64,000 nucleotides of DNA from Triatoma infestans (GCA_011037195.1 JAAEAF010006507.1:1-64000); one strand, 5' to 3'; positions 32,067 through 44,148 are shown, counted from the first letter of the stretch. Program-made: numbers and translations. The notes: generated from the letters alone by a model not told the origin.

Positions 32067-33196
32067 TACTGTTATATGAGGAAAATTTGTGAAATTGAGT
32101 TTTCACCGGAAATATATGCTTTGAGGTTCGCTGAGCCAGTAAAAGTGGCCTATGTGTGTGTTTGTGGTAAGTGTATTGGAATCAGATGTCTTGAATATCG
32201 GGAGTTGAAGCGAGGAGTAAGTGTTGTTAGTTGGAGAGTTTTAGAGAATTGTTATTCGAAATATGTACTCCTGATTTATGAAAATAAACTATATTTTAAC
32301 AAATAATTTAAGGTATTTTGAAATAGATAAACTAAGATGCACAATATATTGTAAATGTATATAAGAATTATGAAATGATTAATAAATATTAAAGAAATAG
32401 TGTTTAAAACCTTGAATAGGGGACGCGCTCGCGATGTGTGAAACTTAACTGACGTGAACTGCTGTCTAACTGACTGATAACTCCTAACTGATGTATAACT
32501 GGTTGCTTGACTGACAGAATACTGATGAATACACGTGTATAACTGTTCTGGCATTTAATTCATGTGTCACTGATTGTATATTGATGCTGATATATATACT
32601 CGCGTGTAACTGATAGAATACTGATCCCCTCCTCCAGTGGCGCGACGTTTATATTTGCATCACTCACACATCGGCTGATGTGTAAGTAAGTGCCACACTA
32701 AGACGTCTCTCCTAGTATATTGACCTTAGTGGAGGTCTGTGGCCGGGGTGGCGACGCTTGTTAACAGATGGTATGGCCAGGTGGCTTCTTGAGTGTACAT
32801 TGACCCTTGTATGAAGGAAATACAGGCCAGGTATTGCGGCGGTTCTTTTGACTGTCTATTGACCCCTGTTTTGAAAGGGTTTTGCCGGCGGTCCTTTTGA
32901 CTATATAGCGACCCCTGTTTGAAAGGGTTTTGCCGCGGTTCTTGACCTGCAGATAGCGGCTAGCTGGAACCACTAGTTATAATTTTTAGATTTATTTATT
33001 ATTTAAAAATGATATCTTCTTTGTTCTTGCCATCACATCACATAAGCATAAATTAAAATCGGAAAATCGTAGAAAGTTGAAACTTAGTATTTGGTTTAGC
33101 TGCTATCAGGGAAAATGATAATAAGGCTTTAGTCAAAATCAGTCGACCTGGGCGCGGGACGTATCACTTTACTGAACAGATTTTACAGTTTTCTTT
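32067..33196 (+). mobile_element. CCGGAAGT element, old copy 10, interrupted by a solo LTR
   Basis: Left piece 32067-32171: damaged terminus, GAGTTTTCACCGGAAATATATG and GT-rich run. Right piece 33047-33196: ATCGTAGAAAGTTGAAAC, TATCACTTTACTGAACAG. An 871-bp LTR lies between with a 4-bp duplication. Confidence 0.65.
32172..33042 (-). mobile_element. Solo LTR, 871 bp (family L4), most complete copy
   Basis: Minus orientation: starts TGTGATGTGATGGC, ends GATTCCAATACA, with target duplication CTTA (TAAG at 32168-32171 and 33043-33046 on the plus strand). Contains several GGCAAAACCCTTTCAAA repeats, a TATAAAC box in GCAAATATAAACGTCG, and GCGAGCGCGTCC. Same family as 62096-62810, which has an internal deletion. 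Confidence 0.85.
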
Positions 33197-33640
33197 TGGT
33201 GTGAAATACTCACATGACTTTCCCTTACTGCAGTTTATAAAGATTTAAGTAAAAAATTTGTTATTAAACATTTGTTTGTCTTCAATTTTATATTAAACTT
33301 GGAGAATCTAATAAAATGACTTTTTTGAGGAAAAGTATAACATCCATCTCCTGCAAAACTTCATTAAATGAAGTTTCTCGAAAGAAAAAGTTACCAACAA
33401 AAGTGAAAGGTCTCTCTTTGTATTCATAGTACATCAAATATTTAATGAAATCCGTCAATATTTTTATGGATAAAATCGTAGAAATCGTGAAAAATAACTT
33501 CAATACAAAAAAAAACACGCACATCCGGTCCACCGATTTTTTTTTTTCCCCCAAACTCAGAATTTCGATATTATATTTAATATTATTTAGATGATACAAT
33601 TATGTAGATAATTTGAAATAGCACTTTAGAGGAAAACATA
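33197..33640 (-). mobile_element. CCGGAAGT element, minus-orientation truncated copy
   Basis: TTGGTGTGAAATACTCACATG and CTTTCCCTTACTGCAG mark the tail end. Eroded core sequence and CACATCCGGTCCACCG follow; the head is missing. It abuts the end of old copy 10 in the opposite direction. Confidence 0.55.
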
Positions 33641-33744
33641 CTTAGATTTCTCAGTGGGTTGTTGGCAATCTAAGATGCTCATTGGGAGACCGAACTCGGA
33701 TCCGCTCATTGGGAGGCATCTGAGTCGGATCCATTATTGGGTAT

Positions 33745-34630
33745 TGTGGTTTAAGTAGACAACTCTACGTAATGGGGTTCATGCCAGAACCCTCTTGTAG
33801 AGTGTAGTGAAAGAAGAAATGCAAAAATAAATAGTTTTGGAAAATAGTTTTGTGAAAATTAGATAGTTCAAGTGTATTTAGTGATGGGGATAGAACCAGG
33901 TATACTACAATCTAGGTCATTGCTATTAGGGAAACAAAGGCACAAAAATCCGTTAAATTAATACAATGCTACTTGGCCAACTGTTTTGTAAAGGAAGGCG
34001 TACTTTCGGACAGTCTGCATTCTGCCTTCAAAGCAGAACACTTACTTCAGGAATCGCTCTCTAAAACTCAGTGCCAGTGATAGTGATTTGCCTTTATTCT
34101 AGATCATTTATTAAGATACAGTTTTGTTGTAGACACCAAGGAGAACACATCAGAACTGTAACAGTTTTGAGTTATAACATAAAAGTTTATTCCAATTAAT
34201 TTCAGTATACTTATAATCATATTATTGTGATAATTTAAAGTAACTTAATTTCACTTAGAGAATATATCTATTTTAAAAACAGTGGCGCTCTCTTGATTAT
34301 TTCTTAATATTTCTATCTTTATCTCAAACATACATACAAGCCCTTTTACAAAACCGCTCGTGCTACTACATACATACAACACAACATCATACAATCACAT
34401 CTTAAGAGACTATGAGATAATGGAAAAAACACCCATCCATATTATGACAGTTTGTTTGGATTGTGAGGAAATTAGGTTCATCAACTTTGGTTCGAACAGG
34501 TTGTTTGTGGAAGATTTAAGGGCTACGGTCTGTTTCCCTATAAGGCTATGATCCGCTTTGTTTGGAATGCGGTGAATCTCAGTTGTGTTAAGGCCGGGTC
34601 TGGATTTTTGTTCTAGAACCGGTTTGTTGT
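33745..34630 (+). pseudogene. LINE family X tail, split by an LTR-like element
   Basis: Plus strand. Left part (33755-33802) reads GYCGLSRQLYVMGFMPEPSC, the LTGHCxLxRxLYVMGLM region of family X with the LTG altered. An element occupies 33803-34404. The right part resumes at 34405 with ETPIHL-like KTPIHIMTVCLDCEEIRF, NFGSNRLFVEDLR, then family X 3'UTR with CCGGTTTGTTG up to the start of a CCGGAAGT element. The two parts join exactly as in the uninterrupted copies at 4443-5174. A frame change and lost coding upstream make it dead. Confidence 0.7.
33803..34404 (+). mobile_element. LTR-like element (family D) with 4-bp TSD
   Basis: 602 bp inserted in a LINE tail with AGAG on both sides (33799-33802 and 34405-34408). 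Starts TGTAGTGAAAGAAG. Shared family blocks: CAATGCTACTTGGCCAACTG, CAGTCTGCATTCTGCC, TTCAGGAATCGC, AAAAACAGTGGCGCTCTC and AAACCGCTCGTGCTAC. The end CACATCTTA is not the canonical CA, so LTR status is probable rather than certain. Confidence 0.6.
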
Positions 34631-34634
34631 TTTT

Positions 34635-35947
34635 ACTTTCTCTTACACCTAGTAAGAGGAAGTACTGTAATCGTGTCAAATTTTCGATATCGATTTTTCA
34701 CCGGAAATATCCGTTTTGAGTGAAAAAAACTGGTTTTTAGCAAATGGTCTGAGTCTATGTGTGTGTGTGAATGTGTATGTATGTATATATGTATGTGAAC
34801 AGCATAGTCAAAAACGAAAAATCGCAGAAAGTTCAAACTTGATATTCCGTTTGGGAATCAACATGGTATCCGACAGTAGGTCTGCGGTTAAAATTCCTCG
34901 ACCAGAAGTACCACTTTACTGAATGGTTATTTTCACTTTTTTGCAATTTTCTCGAAAATGGTTCCAACGATTTTCTTTAAACTTGTTATACCAACTACCT
35001 ATAAAGATCTATAACTTTTATATGAAGCACTTCTCCGAGAAAATGCATTTAAGGGAACTTTTAGAAGGGTGCGGGTGGTGGGTTGTCCTCTAAAGTGCTG
35101 TTTCAGTTTATTATACAATCCTATTATCAAAAAAATATTAATTAGAATTAAAAGTGTTGTTGAAATTCCGAAATTTGGAAGTGCGTTTTTACTAAAATGT
35201 ATTTTTCAATCTTTTGGTATTTTTTTAATTTTTTTCAATGTTCTCAAAAATAGCTCCAACGATTTTCTTTAAACTTGGTATATCAACTACACATACAAAG
35301 AGCTACAACTTTTATTGAAAACATGTTTTTTGCTCTGGGAAAATTCATTTAAGGGCAATCTGGGGGAGGGGTGGGGTTAGGTTTTCATCTTAAGTGCTAC
35401 TTCAGTTTATTAGACAATTCTGCCATCTAAATAATGTTAATTAGAATTAAATATGTTGTTGAAATTCGGAGTTTGAAAAAAATCGGATAACCAGAATTGC
35501 GTTTGTTTTTACACTTTACTAAATGATTTTTTTTCACTTTTTTACGATTTTCTCAAAAATAGCTCCAACGATTTTCTTGAAACTTCCTATATAAACTAAA
35601 CATGAAATGATCTACAACTTTTATTTAAAACATTTATATGGAAAAATTCATTTAAAGGCACTTTTAGGGGAGAAGGTGGGATTAGGTTTTCCTGTAATGT
35701 GTTATCATAGTTGATTATATAATTCTAACATCCAAACAAAATTAATTAGAAATAAATAGATTGCCAAAATACCGAGTTTCAAGAAAATTAGTTAACCGGA
35801 AATGCACTTTTATTGAACTTTTTTTTCCAGTTTTCGACAAACTCCAACGAATTTCATCAAATTCGGTAAACTAACTATAAAATTTATCAATTACAATTTT
35901 TTGAAAACTGGAGTAAGAGAAAGTTGTGTAAGTGATTCATACAAGAT
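34635..35947 (+). mobile_element. CCGGAAGT element, copy 11, with an extra core unit
   Basis: 1313 bp with both ends (ACTTTCTCTTACACC with hairpin; GGAGTAAGAGAAAGTTG and ATACAAGA). The core has three complete units (CAACGATTTTCTT at about 34967, 35259 and 35566) plus the terminal partial unit, one more than the 1051-bp reference copy. Inserted in LINE family X 3'UTR. Confidence 0.85.
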
Positions 35948-36362
35948 TTTTCTGGTTAGGAAGGTGGGTTTGGTCCCTTCCCATACTCGACGAATAATAA
36001 TAATAATCATTATAGACTTAAATAAAAATTGCCGATAAGTTGCCGGAAGCTTAAAGATAATTTAGATACCACCATCGCTATTAACACGAAAGTTTCTATA
36101 GAAATAGCTAGAACATTATGTTACGGGTTTATTATATTTTTTTCAGAGCGATTTAATTGATTTTTGTTTTTTGTTTTTTTATCTAAAACGGAAAGTAGAA
36201 ATCATGGCCTGAAAAAAAGACAAGAGGTTGCTAGTTCGTTATAAAATGCAATAACTTCAGACATAGGCATTAATGCCAATCAGAAGTATTAGAATGTGCA
36301 AACCGTATGAATTAAGATTAGGGAGGTACCAGGATTTTTTTCCTGTTTGCAGGAGTTAAGGT
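35948..36362. other. Unassigned stretch
   Basis: AT-rich with an AATAAT run near 35995. Nothing recognised. Confidence 0.55.
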
Positions 36363-36375
36363 GTGTTCACTAGAA

Positions 36376-37431
36376 TACATACATATATACATAATCCGTC
36401 TTCTTCTACCGTCTAGACAGTGTAGAGGCCTTGCATATACTTTTCCATTCGTCCCTGTTCCTGGCGAGTTCCTTTCCTTTTCGCCATTCTATTCCTTTTT
36501 CCTGTGGGCTTTCCCGTATTTCTTCTTCCCAAGTTCTTCTAGGGCGACCTCGACGTTTTCTCCCTTCTGTTCTTGCCTCGTATACTAATTTGGCAACTCT
36601 ATTGTCCTCCATTCTCATAAGATGTCCGTACCAGCGGAGTTGATTTCTTTTTATTACATCTATGGAAGGTTCTACACCTATATCTTTCCTCACTGTTATA
36701 TTTTTTATCCTATCTCTTCTCGTCTTCCCTAAAATCTTCCTTAAATATCGCATTTCCATCGCTTGGATTTTGCTCTCTAACTTTTTTGATAGGGTCCACG
36801 ATTCACTTGAGTTGGATATGATTGGTAAAAATACCGTTTTGTACACAGTGACCTTGGCCCGTATAGAGACTTCCTTCTTCCCTATGAAGCTGTTTCTGGT
36901 TGCGTGATAAAATTTTCCTGTCGCCCTATTCTTTCTTTTATTTAATCTTCCATTCTTCCTTCTTCATTTAGGTGGGCACCTAGATACTTGAAATTTTTCA
37001 CCTGCTCCAGCCCAGTTCCTTTAACTTTTATCTGTAGTCTCTTTCCTCTTTCACCAATTCCATTTTCTTTTTTGCCAACTCCTCTGTCAGGACTTTCATG
37101 TTAAACTGGAGATTCTTATCCGAGTCCACTGCTAACAAAATATCATCGGCGTATGCCAGGATGCTGAATCCTATCCGCTGGAGGTTCCTGTACCCAATAT
37201 GCAGCTTTTTCAATCTTTTTTCGCACTTCTTAATGATTCCATCCATTATTAAAATAAAAAGTGATGGGCTTAGGATACATCCTTGCTTGACACCTTGGGT
37301 TGTGACAAATTCCTCCGATTCTTGGTTCAAGGTTCTAACATAATTCCTGATTTCTTTATAGATACTTTTAATGGCCTTCTGTAGTCCTGTGTTTATCCCT
37401 TTTTCAGCCAATGCTTGCCAAATAATATTGG
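36376..37431 (-). mobile_element. 5'-truncated LINE with 13-bp TSD
   Basis: Flanked by the perfect duplication GTTCACTAGAATA (36363-36375 and 37432-37444). Minus orientation, 1056 bp. The 3' end is a short ATTATGTATATATGTATG tail rather than poly(A). Confidence 0.9.
36406..37431 (-). pseudogene. LINE reverse transcriptase (L2/CR1/RTE-type), one or two frameshifts
   Basis: Minus strand. The first segment (37431-37028) starts at the truncation with NIIWQALAEKGINTG, then QGVKQGCILSPSLFILIMD, and FSILAYADDILLAVDSD containing the catalytic ADD. The frame changes near 37025, where QVKNFKYLGAHLNEEGRMED is read, and again before the last segment (36846-36406): VYKTVFLPII, ESWTLSKKLESKIQAMEMRY, LRWYGHLMRMEDNRVAK, GRKRRGRPRRTWEEEIRE, stop. 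These are the palm, thumb and C-terminal phrases of a widespread animal LINE group. Function would be target-primed reverse transcription. Endonuclease and the N-terminal part of reverse transcriptase were never copied. Few lesions suggest moderate age. Confidence 0.85.
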
Positions 37432-37444
37432 GTTCACTAGAATA

Positions 37445-37997
37445 TGGCCTTAAAAGGATGAGTTGAAAGAAGATGAGTGGCATAAGCTTTGCTTATGTAA
37501 TTAATAATAGCATAAGTTTCCACACAACAGACGTACTTTCTCTATGTAATCAAAGGCCCAAGAGGATTCCAAGAAGATGCGCGAAGGTAGATAACAATGA
37601 TGTAACCGGAAACTTAAATATCTACTTTTCCTCTTGATTTTATAATGAAATCTTATATAACAAAATTGGTACAGAATATCACCTAACCGATGGAAACCAG
37701 ATCTTCTTGTAATTATGTTTATTCTAAGTAAATCTCTCAAACATAATAGAAAAGAAAATGAAAACACGCGTACCAATACAGAAACGGCATGCGCGCACAC
37801 ACAAACACATAGGTCAATTTATAACAAAATCACTTTTTTCAGAAACATCACCAGATTGATATAGTGAGAATATCCAAAAATGAGATAAAGAAATTTTCAG
37901 ATCATAATTATGAATGGATATAATAACAATAATATTAAGGATGGAGATTCAACACACAACAATACTAACACGCAAATATAAATGTAGTTGGCTTTTT
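37445..37997. other. Unassigned stretch
   Basis: AT-rich with a short CACACA run near 37795. No element or gene recognised. Confidence 0.5.
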
Positions 37998-39930
37998 ACT
38001 TTCTTTTACTGCTGGTAAGAATAAATATGGCGATCGTATAGTTTCCACCGGAACTACATGTTTTAAGGTTTGTGTGTGTGTTGTGTATGTGTGTGTGTGT
38101 GTGTTTGCGATTTTCTCGAAAATGTTAGTATCGATTTTCTTTGAACATGGCATTTGTACTACACATATTGAGAACTACAACTTTAATTTAAAGATATTTC
38201 ACAGGGAATTTTTTTTTTCTGGATTTTTTTAAGGTGCACAACAGCTATGGTCTTTGCACCTGTTTCTAATTTATAAGGACTTATCCGTGATGCATATCCA
38301 TACCCACCAGTCTAACAATTTCTACAGCAAACCTACAATCTAGGTCTAATCATATTCCTCTACTCCCTTATATCACTTATAAAATAAATACCTATACACA
38401 AGATTCCAGCAAACAACTAAACACATACATAAGTACAGCCAGTTTCACAAGAAATGAAATAGATGAAGCTCCCTAAGATATTCGAAAGTCTTATTGATAT
38501 TGCCCTCATTGTCTCCTAATACATCTGTTAAGACTGGTCGGCAAATTTATCTTTCCCCGCGTGTTTACATATTTCAAACATTCCAATAGAATATGTGGGA
38601 CCGTTAATGTCGTATTGTAAGCGCTTTATAATGGCTGGCTGAAGTTCTCTTCGGAATACGTGGCTGTGTGTGAGCAAGGTGTGACCGAGTCTCATTCTCG
38701 CTAGGACAAACTCTTCTCGCCGAGATTTTCGATTTGACGTTGACCATTTCTTTGTGGTACCCTTGATATGCCTTAGTTTATTTGACAGCTGCACTGATTG
38801 CCATTCCTTTTCCCAGTTGGAAAGATTTTGTGTTTTTTTTTAAAAAAAAGCTTTCCAATCGACTGCAAAGACACGACGTTCGTCTCTACAAGTCATTGAT
38901 GCCGCTTCTTTAGCAGCTTTGTCGGCAGATTCGTTATCTTTTATCCCCACATGACCGGGAATCCAAATAAAGGATACTTCTTTATTTTCTCGCAGGCATA
39001 GTTCTAAGAGCGTATGTATGCATTGAATCAACAAACTATCGGAGTCCCGATTGCCTATCATCTCCAGTGAGCTCCTTGAATCGGAACAAATAATATATTT
39101 CTTACATTCATTGTAGTTCCGAATATGTTCTCTAGGGCTTTGTACACAGCGAATAACTCGGCTGTAGATATGCTTGAGATATTGCTTAACGGGAAGTTGT
39201 ACAGCCTCTCATTCATGACGAAAACTGCTCCTACTCCATTTATCGTCTTTGACCCGTCGGTGAATATTTTAATATAATTTTTTATATTTAAGCAGTAGTC
39301 ACTCTTGTAGAAGGTTTTTGTATACGTAGTTCGGAGTTTTTTTACTTTTAATATATTTACCTAGTGTGCCGTCAAACTTAAGCCCATTCAATGTCCATGG
39401 GAAAATTTATTTAAGGGAGGATTTTGGTGGAAGGGTAGAGTTATGTTTAACCCACTAAAGTTTCATTATAATTTATTATAGGATTCCTTCATCTACATAA
39501 TATTAATAAAAATTTAAATATGCTTCCAAAATTTCTGAGTTTGAAAAAAAAATTTGGTTGACCGAAAATGTGTTTCTACTGGTGAGTGAGTATTTTTAGA
39601 TTTCTACGATTTTTTCCATAAAAATGGTCGATGTATTTCATTAAATTTGGTAAACTAACTAGAAAATCCTAGAGAGCTATCCTTTTTTTTTTTAGAAACT
39701 TATTTCCAAGTTAATTCATTCAAAAGGAGGTTTTGGAGAAAAGGTAAAGTTATGGTTTCCTAAAGAAACAAAAAAATCTTTTTATTAAGTTTGTTTAGAT
39801 TTTCTCATTGATAAAATATTGGTCATCCACTAAACATCTAATCGGAATTGTGTTTGAAAAAAAATTTCAAACAATTTGCAGATCATTGTAAGAGAAAGTT
39901 GGTGAATGTTTCGAAAAACAAGACAGATTT
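37998..39930 (+). mobile_element. CCGGAAGT element, copy 12, interrupted by a LINE
   Basis: Left piece 37998-38215: ACTTTCTTTTACTGC hairpin remnant, TTTCCACCGGAACTACATG, GT microsatellite, GCGATTTTCTCGAAAATG. Right piece from about 39395: CCATGGGAAAATTTATTTAAG, a G-rich tract, two eroded core joins, then GTAAGAGAAAGTTGGTG near 39888. Considerably diverged, so among the older copies. Confidence 0.65.
38222..39390 (-). pseudogene. Jockey-type LINE RNase H and 3' end, frameshifted
   Basis: Minus strand. RNase H from about 39300: IFTDGSKTINGVGAVFVMN (Asp), STAELFAVYKALENIFG (Glu), then a frame change to ICSDSRSSLEMIGNRDSDS (Asp), and VSFIWIPGHVGIKDNESADK (His and Asp, 38970-38900). A second part (38794-38528) reads EEFVLARMRLGHTLLTHSHV, the tail that follows RNase H in this LINE group. 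The expected LTVxHILLEC phrase is found only after another frame change near 38600. The region 38527-38222 is likely 3'UTR. All catalytic residues are visible but not in one frame. It sits inside a CCGGAAGT element. Confidence 0.75.
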
Positions 39931-39935
39931 ATTTA

Positions 39936-40659
39936 TTTATTTTTTAATTTTATAAATCAATAGATAAATATAATGATCTATTATTACAAGATTAGTACCA
40001 TGTCAATAAAAAATATTTTGAATAGTACGAGTTATTGTAACTGATAGTGAATATTCTGAAAGAGGTCGAAATTGTTTGCAAGGCCAATATGATAATAAAA
40101 AAAAAAAAATAGATTTGCCACTTCAGTCTGTGCACAGATTTATTCATAATACCCAGGCTGGTATCATTGAGAGTATTATTGGCGTTATAAATAAATCTAA
40201 ATTATCTACCACCATTCATGGTTATTTGTTAGGGAATTAAGAAGGAAATTTCGTATGATACATTCATTTTCATCTTTTTCTAATTTGTATTTCTCAACTA
40301 CAAAATAAGAGAAAATCTATTTAAATTATGATGTCATCATTATGGTCGCAGTTATTAACAGAAAACTTATATTTTTATAAGCGAACAGGATTACACTTTT
40401 ATTAACATAATAAAAACATCCAGTCAATAAATTACATTTTTTTTAATTTTATGCCCAATATTTAAATAGTTGCAGAAATAAAATATTTAATTGAATACAT
40501 ATATCAACAATTGATTATTAGGTTGTTCTGCGGGATCTAAGTTGGTTTGACGTTATTGGCACTTCCTTCTGGATTTCACTTCTATATTTTGCCATTGTTG
40601 GGTACTTCCCCCCCCTATCATCTCTATATTTATGTTATTATTATTTTTCGTTTGTGGGG
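39936..40659. other. Unassigned AT-rich stretch
   Basis: No recognised element or gene; open frames short. Confidence 0.6.
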
Positions 40660-40765
40660 AAAGAAAACCTTACGCTATCCAAAGCCCCATTGGGCCCCAT
40701 ATAGCTACCCTAAAAAAAAACAACAAACTAGGTTTAGAATAAAAATTCGGATTCGAGTCTAACCC
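40660..40765 (-). repeat. LINE family X 3'UTR fragment
   Basis: CCTTACGCTATCCAAAGCCC, CCCCATATAGCTACCCTA and AACAAACTAGG match the family X 3'UTR at 4345-4430. It lies on the same strand as, and about 330 bases beyond, the coding tail at 41090-41400. The sequence between, with a TA microsatellite, may be an insertion. Confidence 0.6.
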
Positions 40766-41089
40766 AGCTAATATTAACTACACTATAATGGAATTGATGA
40801 GGAGAGAAATTAGATTTGATTAATTAGACAAGATATGAAGACACTGTTATAATTTAGCTATAAGTTTACACAAACTGCACTGGACTTGTAATGATTTTAT
40901 AGAATAAAAGGTGAGATTGGAGATATGGCACGATGCGGAATCTGATATATATATATATATATAGATGTCGTTAGGTAGATTCTCACTGGCTTATATACAG
41001 GTTCTCCCACTCTAGCCTGCTTAAGTCAGAGAGTAGCACAGAGGCTCTGTCTTCTCTCCGTCTTAATTCTCTCTCTTGCGATTACATGC
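40766..41089. other. Unassigned, TA microsatellite and TIR-like relatives
   Basis: Contains a TA run (40943-40963) and TTATATACAGGTTCTCCCAC. The latter resembles TTATACAGCTTCTCCCACTC near 60000 inside the TIR element at 59775, so the two may be related. No boundaries found. Confidence 0.4.
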
Positions 41090-41400
41090 ACTCCAAACAA
41101 ATTGGAACCTAACCTTAATAGGACATAGCCTAAGTTCTTTCATAGACATCCTGTTCCGACCAAGGTTTTCTGAACCTAATTTCCTCAAAACCCAAGCAAT
41201 CTGTCATAAGATGGATGGTTGTTTTCTTCTCTGTCTCACAAACTCTACAGAGAAAAATGTATGACATGAGCCCCATTATGGTGTCACCTTAAACCACAAT
41301 GCCCAGAAAAGGATTCATTGCCTGAGAGAGGTCTGCCGAAAGACTTAGCAATATCTCACTAATAACCTTGTCCGGATCCCCGTTGAACCATCCTAGATTG
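41090..41400 (-). pseudogene. LINE family X tail, eroded
   Basis: On the minus strand: IMGLMSYIFLCRVCETEKK, TTIHLMTDCLGFEEIRFRK, preceded by NPFLGIVV where the family has LTGHC. The cysteine/histidine spacing is retained. Stops and a frame change interrupt it. Together with 40660-40765 it represents one old insertion. Confidence 0.6.
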
Positions 41401-42127
41401 CCTGACAAATCCACTGAGCTCATCCATATGGATAAAATGCTATGAAACTACCCATGACTGAGAGCTGACAGTCATGTGTCTATAATGGTTGTGAAAAGGA
41501 GAGAGAATGGATTTTAGAGAAATAAACTAGATGATATACTGAACACTGTATAATGAATAGAACACACAAGCTGCAAGGACTTTACAGTAAAATAGAAGTT
41601 AGGTAGCGAAAGAAATATAAAGAGACAGACTGGCTGAGTGGATGAGAAGGTAGTAGATAGGTTGCTGACTGGATAGAAACTGGTCGTAAACTGTGCTAAT
41701 ATTAACTGCTATCGTCGCTTTATTTATTATATGAATCGAACTGTCCCTTCCTAGATATGGCCTAGATAGGTGAAGAGTAACTAGGTTGATTGTTCATTCT
41801 TCGGTCCTATGAATCTTTAGTGATACGGATCCCATTTGTCCGTCTACTAAAGACACATCAACAGCAAGCCCGGGAGCAATAAAAGGGTGAGAGACGCCTA
41901 ATTTGTCAAACTATAAATCTCCTCATTCTTAAAGATTCCCATATGTCATGTAACCCCTAGATAAAAGTATATCCTTCAAGGAAGAAAGCTCTTCTAGCCT
42001 TCACTTGAAAGAGAAGACACATAAACTCAGCACCTTCAACGCACTTGACTGTTCGAGCATGTTCCATTCTTTCAAATAGCATTACTCAACCTCTCATCCA
42101 AAAATAGCAATAAAGACAAGCAAAAAC
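41401..42127. other. Unassigned stretch
   Basis: No recognised gene or element. The AGAGAGAATGG phrase near 41505 is faintly like the arms of the TIR element at 59775. Confidence 0.45.
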
Positions 42128-42783
42128 CTGATTTTCTTTAAACTTGGCATTTATATTTGAAACAGTTCTCTGGAAAAATTCATTTAAAAGCACTTTAAGG
42201 GGGGGGAGGAGTAGGTTTCATCTAAAGTGCTATTTCACTTTATTAGATTATTCTGTCATCTAAATAATGTTAATTAAAATTAAATATGTTGTTGAAATTC
42301 CGAGTTTGAAAAAAATCGAATGACCAAAAGTGCGTTTACATAACCACTTTACTAAATGATTTTTTTTTTTTTTTTTTAACTTTCTCGCGATTATTTTAAA
42401 CATGTCTCCGTCGATTTTCTTGAAACTACCTATATAAACTAAACAGAAAGATTTAGAAATTTTATTTGAAACATTTCACTGGGAAAATTCATTTAAGGGC
42501 ACTTTTTTGGGGGGTGGGGGAGGGAAAGAGTTTTGTTTTTCTTCAAGTGCTAACATAGTTGATTATACAATTCTATCATCCAAATAAAATTAATTAGAAA
42601 TAAATAGATGGCCAAAATTTTCCGAGTTTTCTACAAAATTAGTAAAACGGAAGTGAGCTTTTGCGCTGAACAGTTTTTTTTTTTTTCAGTTTTCGACGAA
42701 TTTCATAAAATTTGATACATAAACTATAAAATTTGTCAATTATAATTTTGAGAACTGGGAGTAAGAGAAAGTTGTGTGAGTGT
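42128..42783 (+). mobile_element. CCGGAAGT element, copy 13, left part missing
   Basis: Begins in the core at ATTTTCTTTAAACTTGGC, includes two unit joins, long T runs and a G-rich tract (42498-42530), and ends GAGTAAGAGAAAGTTGTG then GAGTGTCAC. The final CACACCAGA is damaged. Confidence 0.7.
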
Positions 42784-43857
42784 CACTTTCATTAATTTCA
42801 TTTAATATTTTCATGATTTCTGTTTTTCATATATAAGATTTAGATAAAAAAATACTATAAATATTCTTGGTCAGAAGCAATATTAGTAAAGACGTTATAT
42901 TCAACTAAAAAAAGCTTGTGTGAAAAATGATACGAGGAAAAAGAAGCAAAATATATATTTATGAAATCTTTCAATAAGAGGAGGTCTAAAAAGGAAAAGA
43001 AACTATATATGTAGATTAAAAGAAAGATATAGAAAAACTGCATATATGGGAAAATGTCAAGGAAAGAAAAAAAAAAGGCAACGAAAGGAAGAAATGGTTA
43101 AAAAAAAAAAAAAAAAAAAAAAATGGTAGCAGTTTTGGTCGTTAAGGCGTTGTTGGTAAAATGGCGAAGTGTGAAACTGAACATTCAGTAGCCTGAACGG
43201 GAGAAAGGGTGGAGTGAATCTGGGAGGGAGGTTAAAAAGTGGGGAGGGTATCGTGCAGTGAGTTTCCAATCAATATAACTACCCACTCCCGCTGTCGGTG
43301 GTCCCTTACCAATTTCTCTCTCTATCTATCTCACTCTCTCTCTCTCTCTCTCATCCCATCTAGTACTAGGAGTAGTAACGACGGACTAAACAGGAAAGGG
43401 ATGGGATCTTGTGCAACTTGCCTTAGTAGGCCTGTGTGACATATACAGTCTCTTTAGACTGTAGGCCGAAAGGAGGGATTTGAGAAGCGAGCAACATTGC
43501 AAGATTGACGCCCACACTCTTATTTTCCCAAGGTTGTGGAGGATATATATGGGAAGAGTTAGCCCCTTGTCAATCACTTTACACTGTCACGCCTTACTAC
43601 CATATTCGCATCTCCTTCCGGACTCCTTCATCTTATCTATTTTTTATTTTTTTTTATTTCAGACATTTTTTTTTTTACAACCCCTTCATCCACTTTTTTT
43701 TTTTTATACAATTTATAAGAAGATACCCAAGATATATGCTGGCATAAAAAATGACCAATATACTCAAAATCTCTTTTGGGCATATATATATAAAATGGCG
43801 GTGATATCCAATTTTTACTCGATCCTATTGAATATAACAGTAAAATAAAAAAAAAAA
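42784..43857. other. Unassigned region with simple repeats
   Basis: Long A run at 43099-43123, CT microsatellite near 43330-43352 and T runs near 43640-43705. Open frames here are low complexity or short; no gene called. Confidence 0.55.
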
Positions 43858-44115
43858 TATCCAGAATAAAACACTCACAAGAATTTCTCTCACTGCAATA
43901 TATGTGACAGTTATTGTTTTATAAAAATTCCATCAAAGCTGAAATTTTCACTAAATTTAATGGCTTCAAACTAAAAATACGACACTTGAGGAATGATTAA
44001 CCTTCCAGCTGTCCCAAAACCTCCTAATATATATTACTCGGAAAAAAAAGTTTTAAAAACCATAGGTCTATGTTATAATGTAGTTAGTTAATATATCAAG
44101 TTCAAAGTAACTCGT
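43858..44115 (-). repeat. CCGGAAGT element tail, diverged, minus
   Basis: TCCAGAATAAAACACTCAC and TTTCTCTCACTGCAATATA are a decayed tail end. The remaining core similarity is weak. Confidence 0.4.
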
Positions 44116-44148
44116 TAGTTTGTTTATCGAAAAAAAAAAAAAAGAAAA

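Noticed and set aside
43480..43848. 122-codon plus-strand frame
   Set aside because: Overlaps T-run low-complexity DNA; residues are mostly F, Y, L from T-rich codons and nothing matches a known family.
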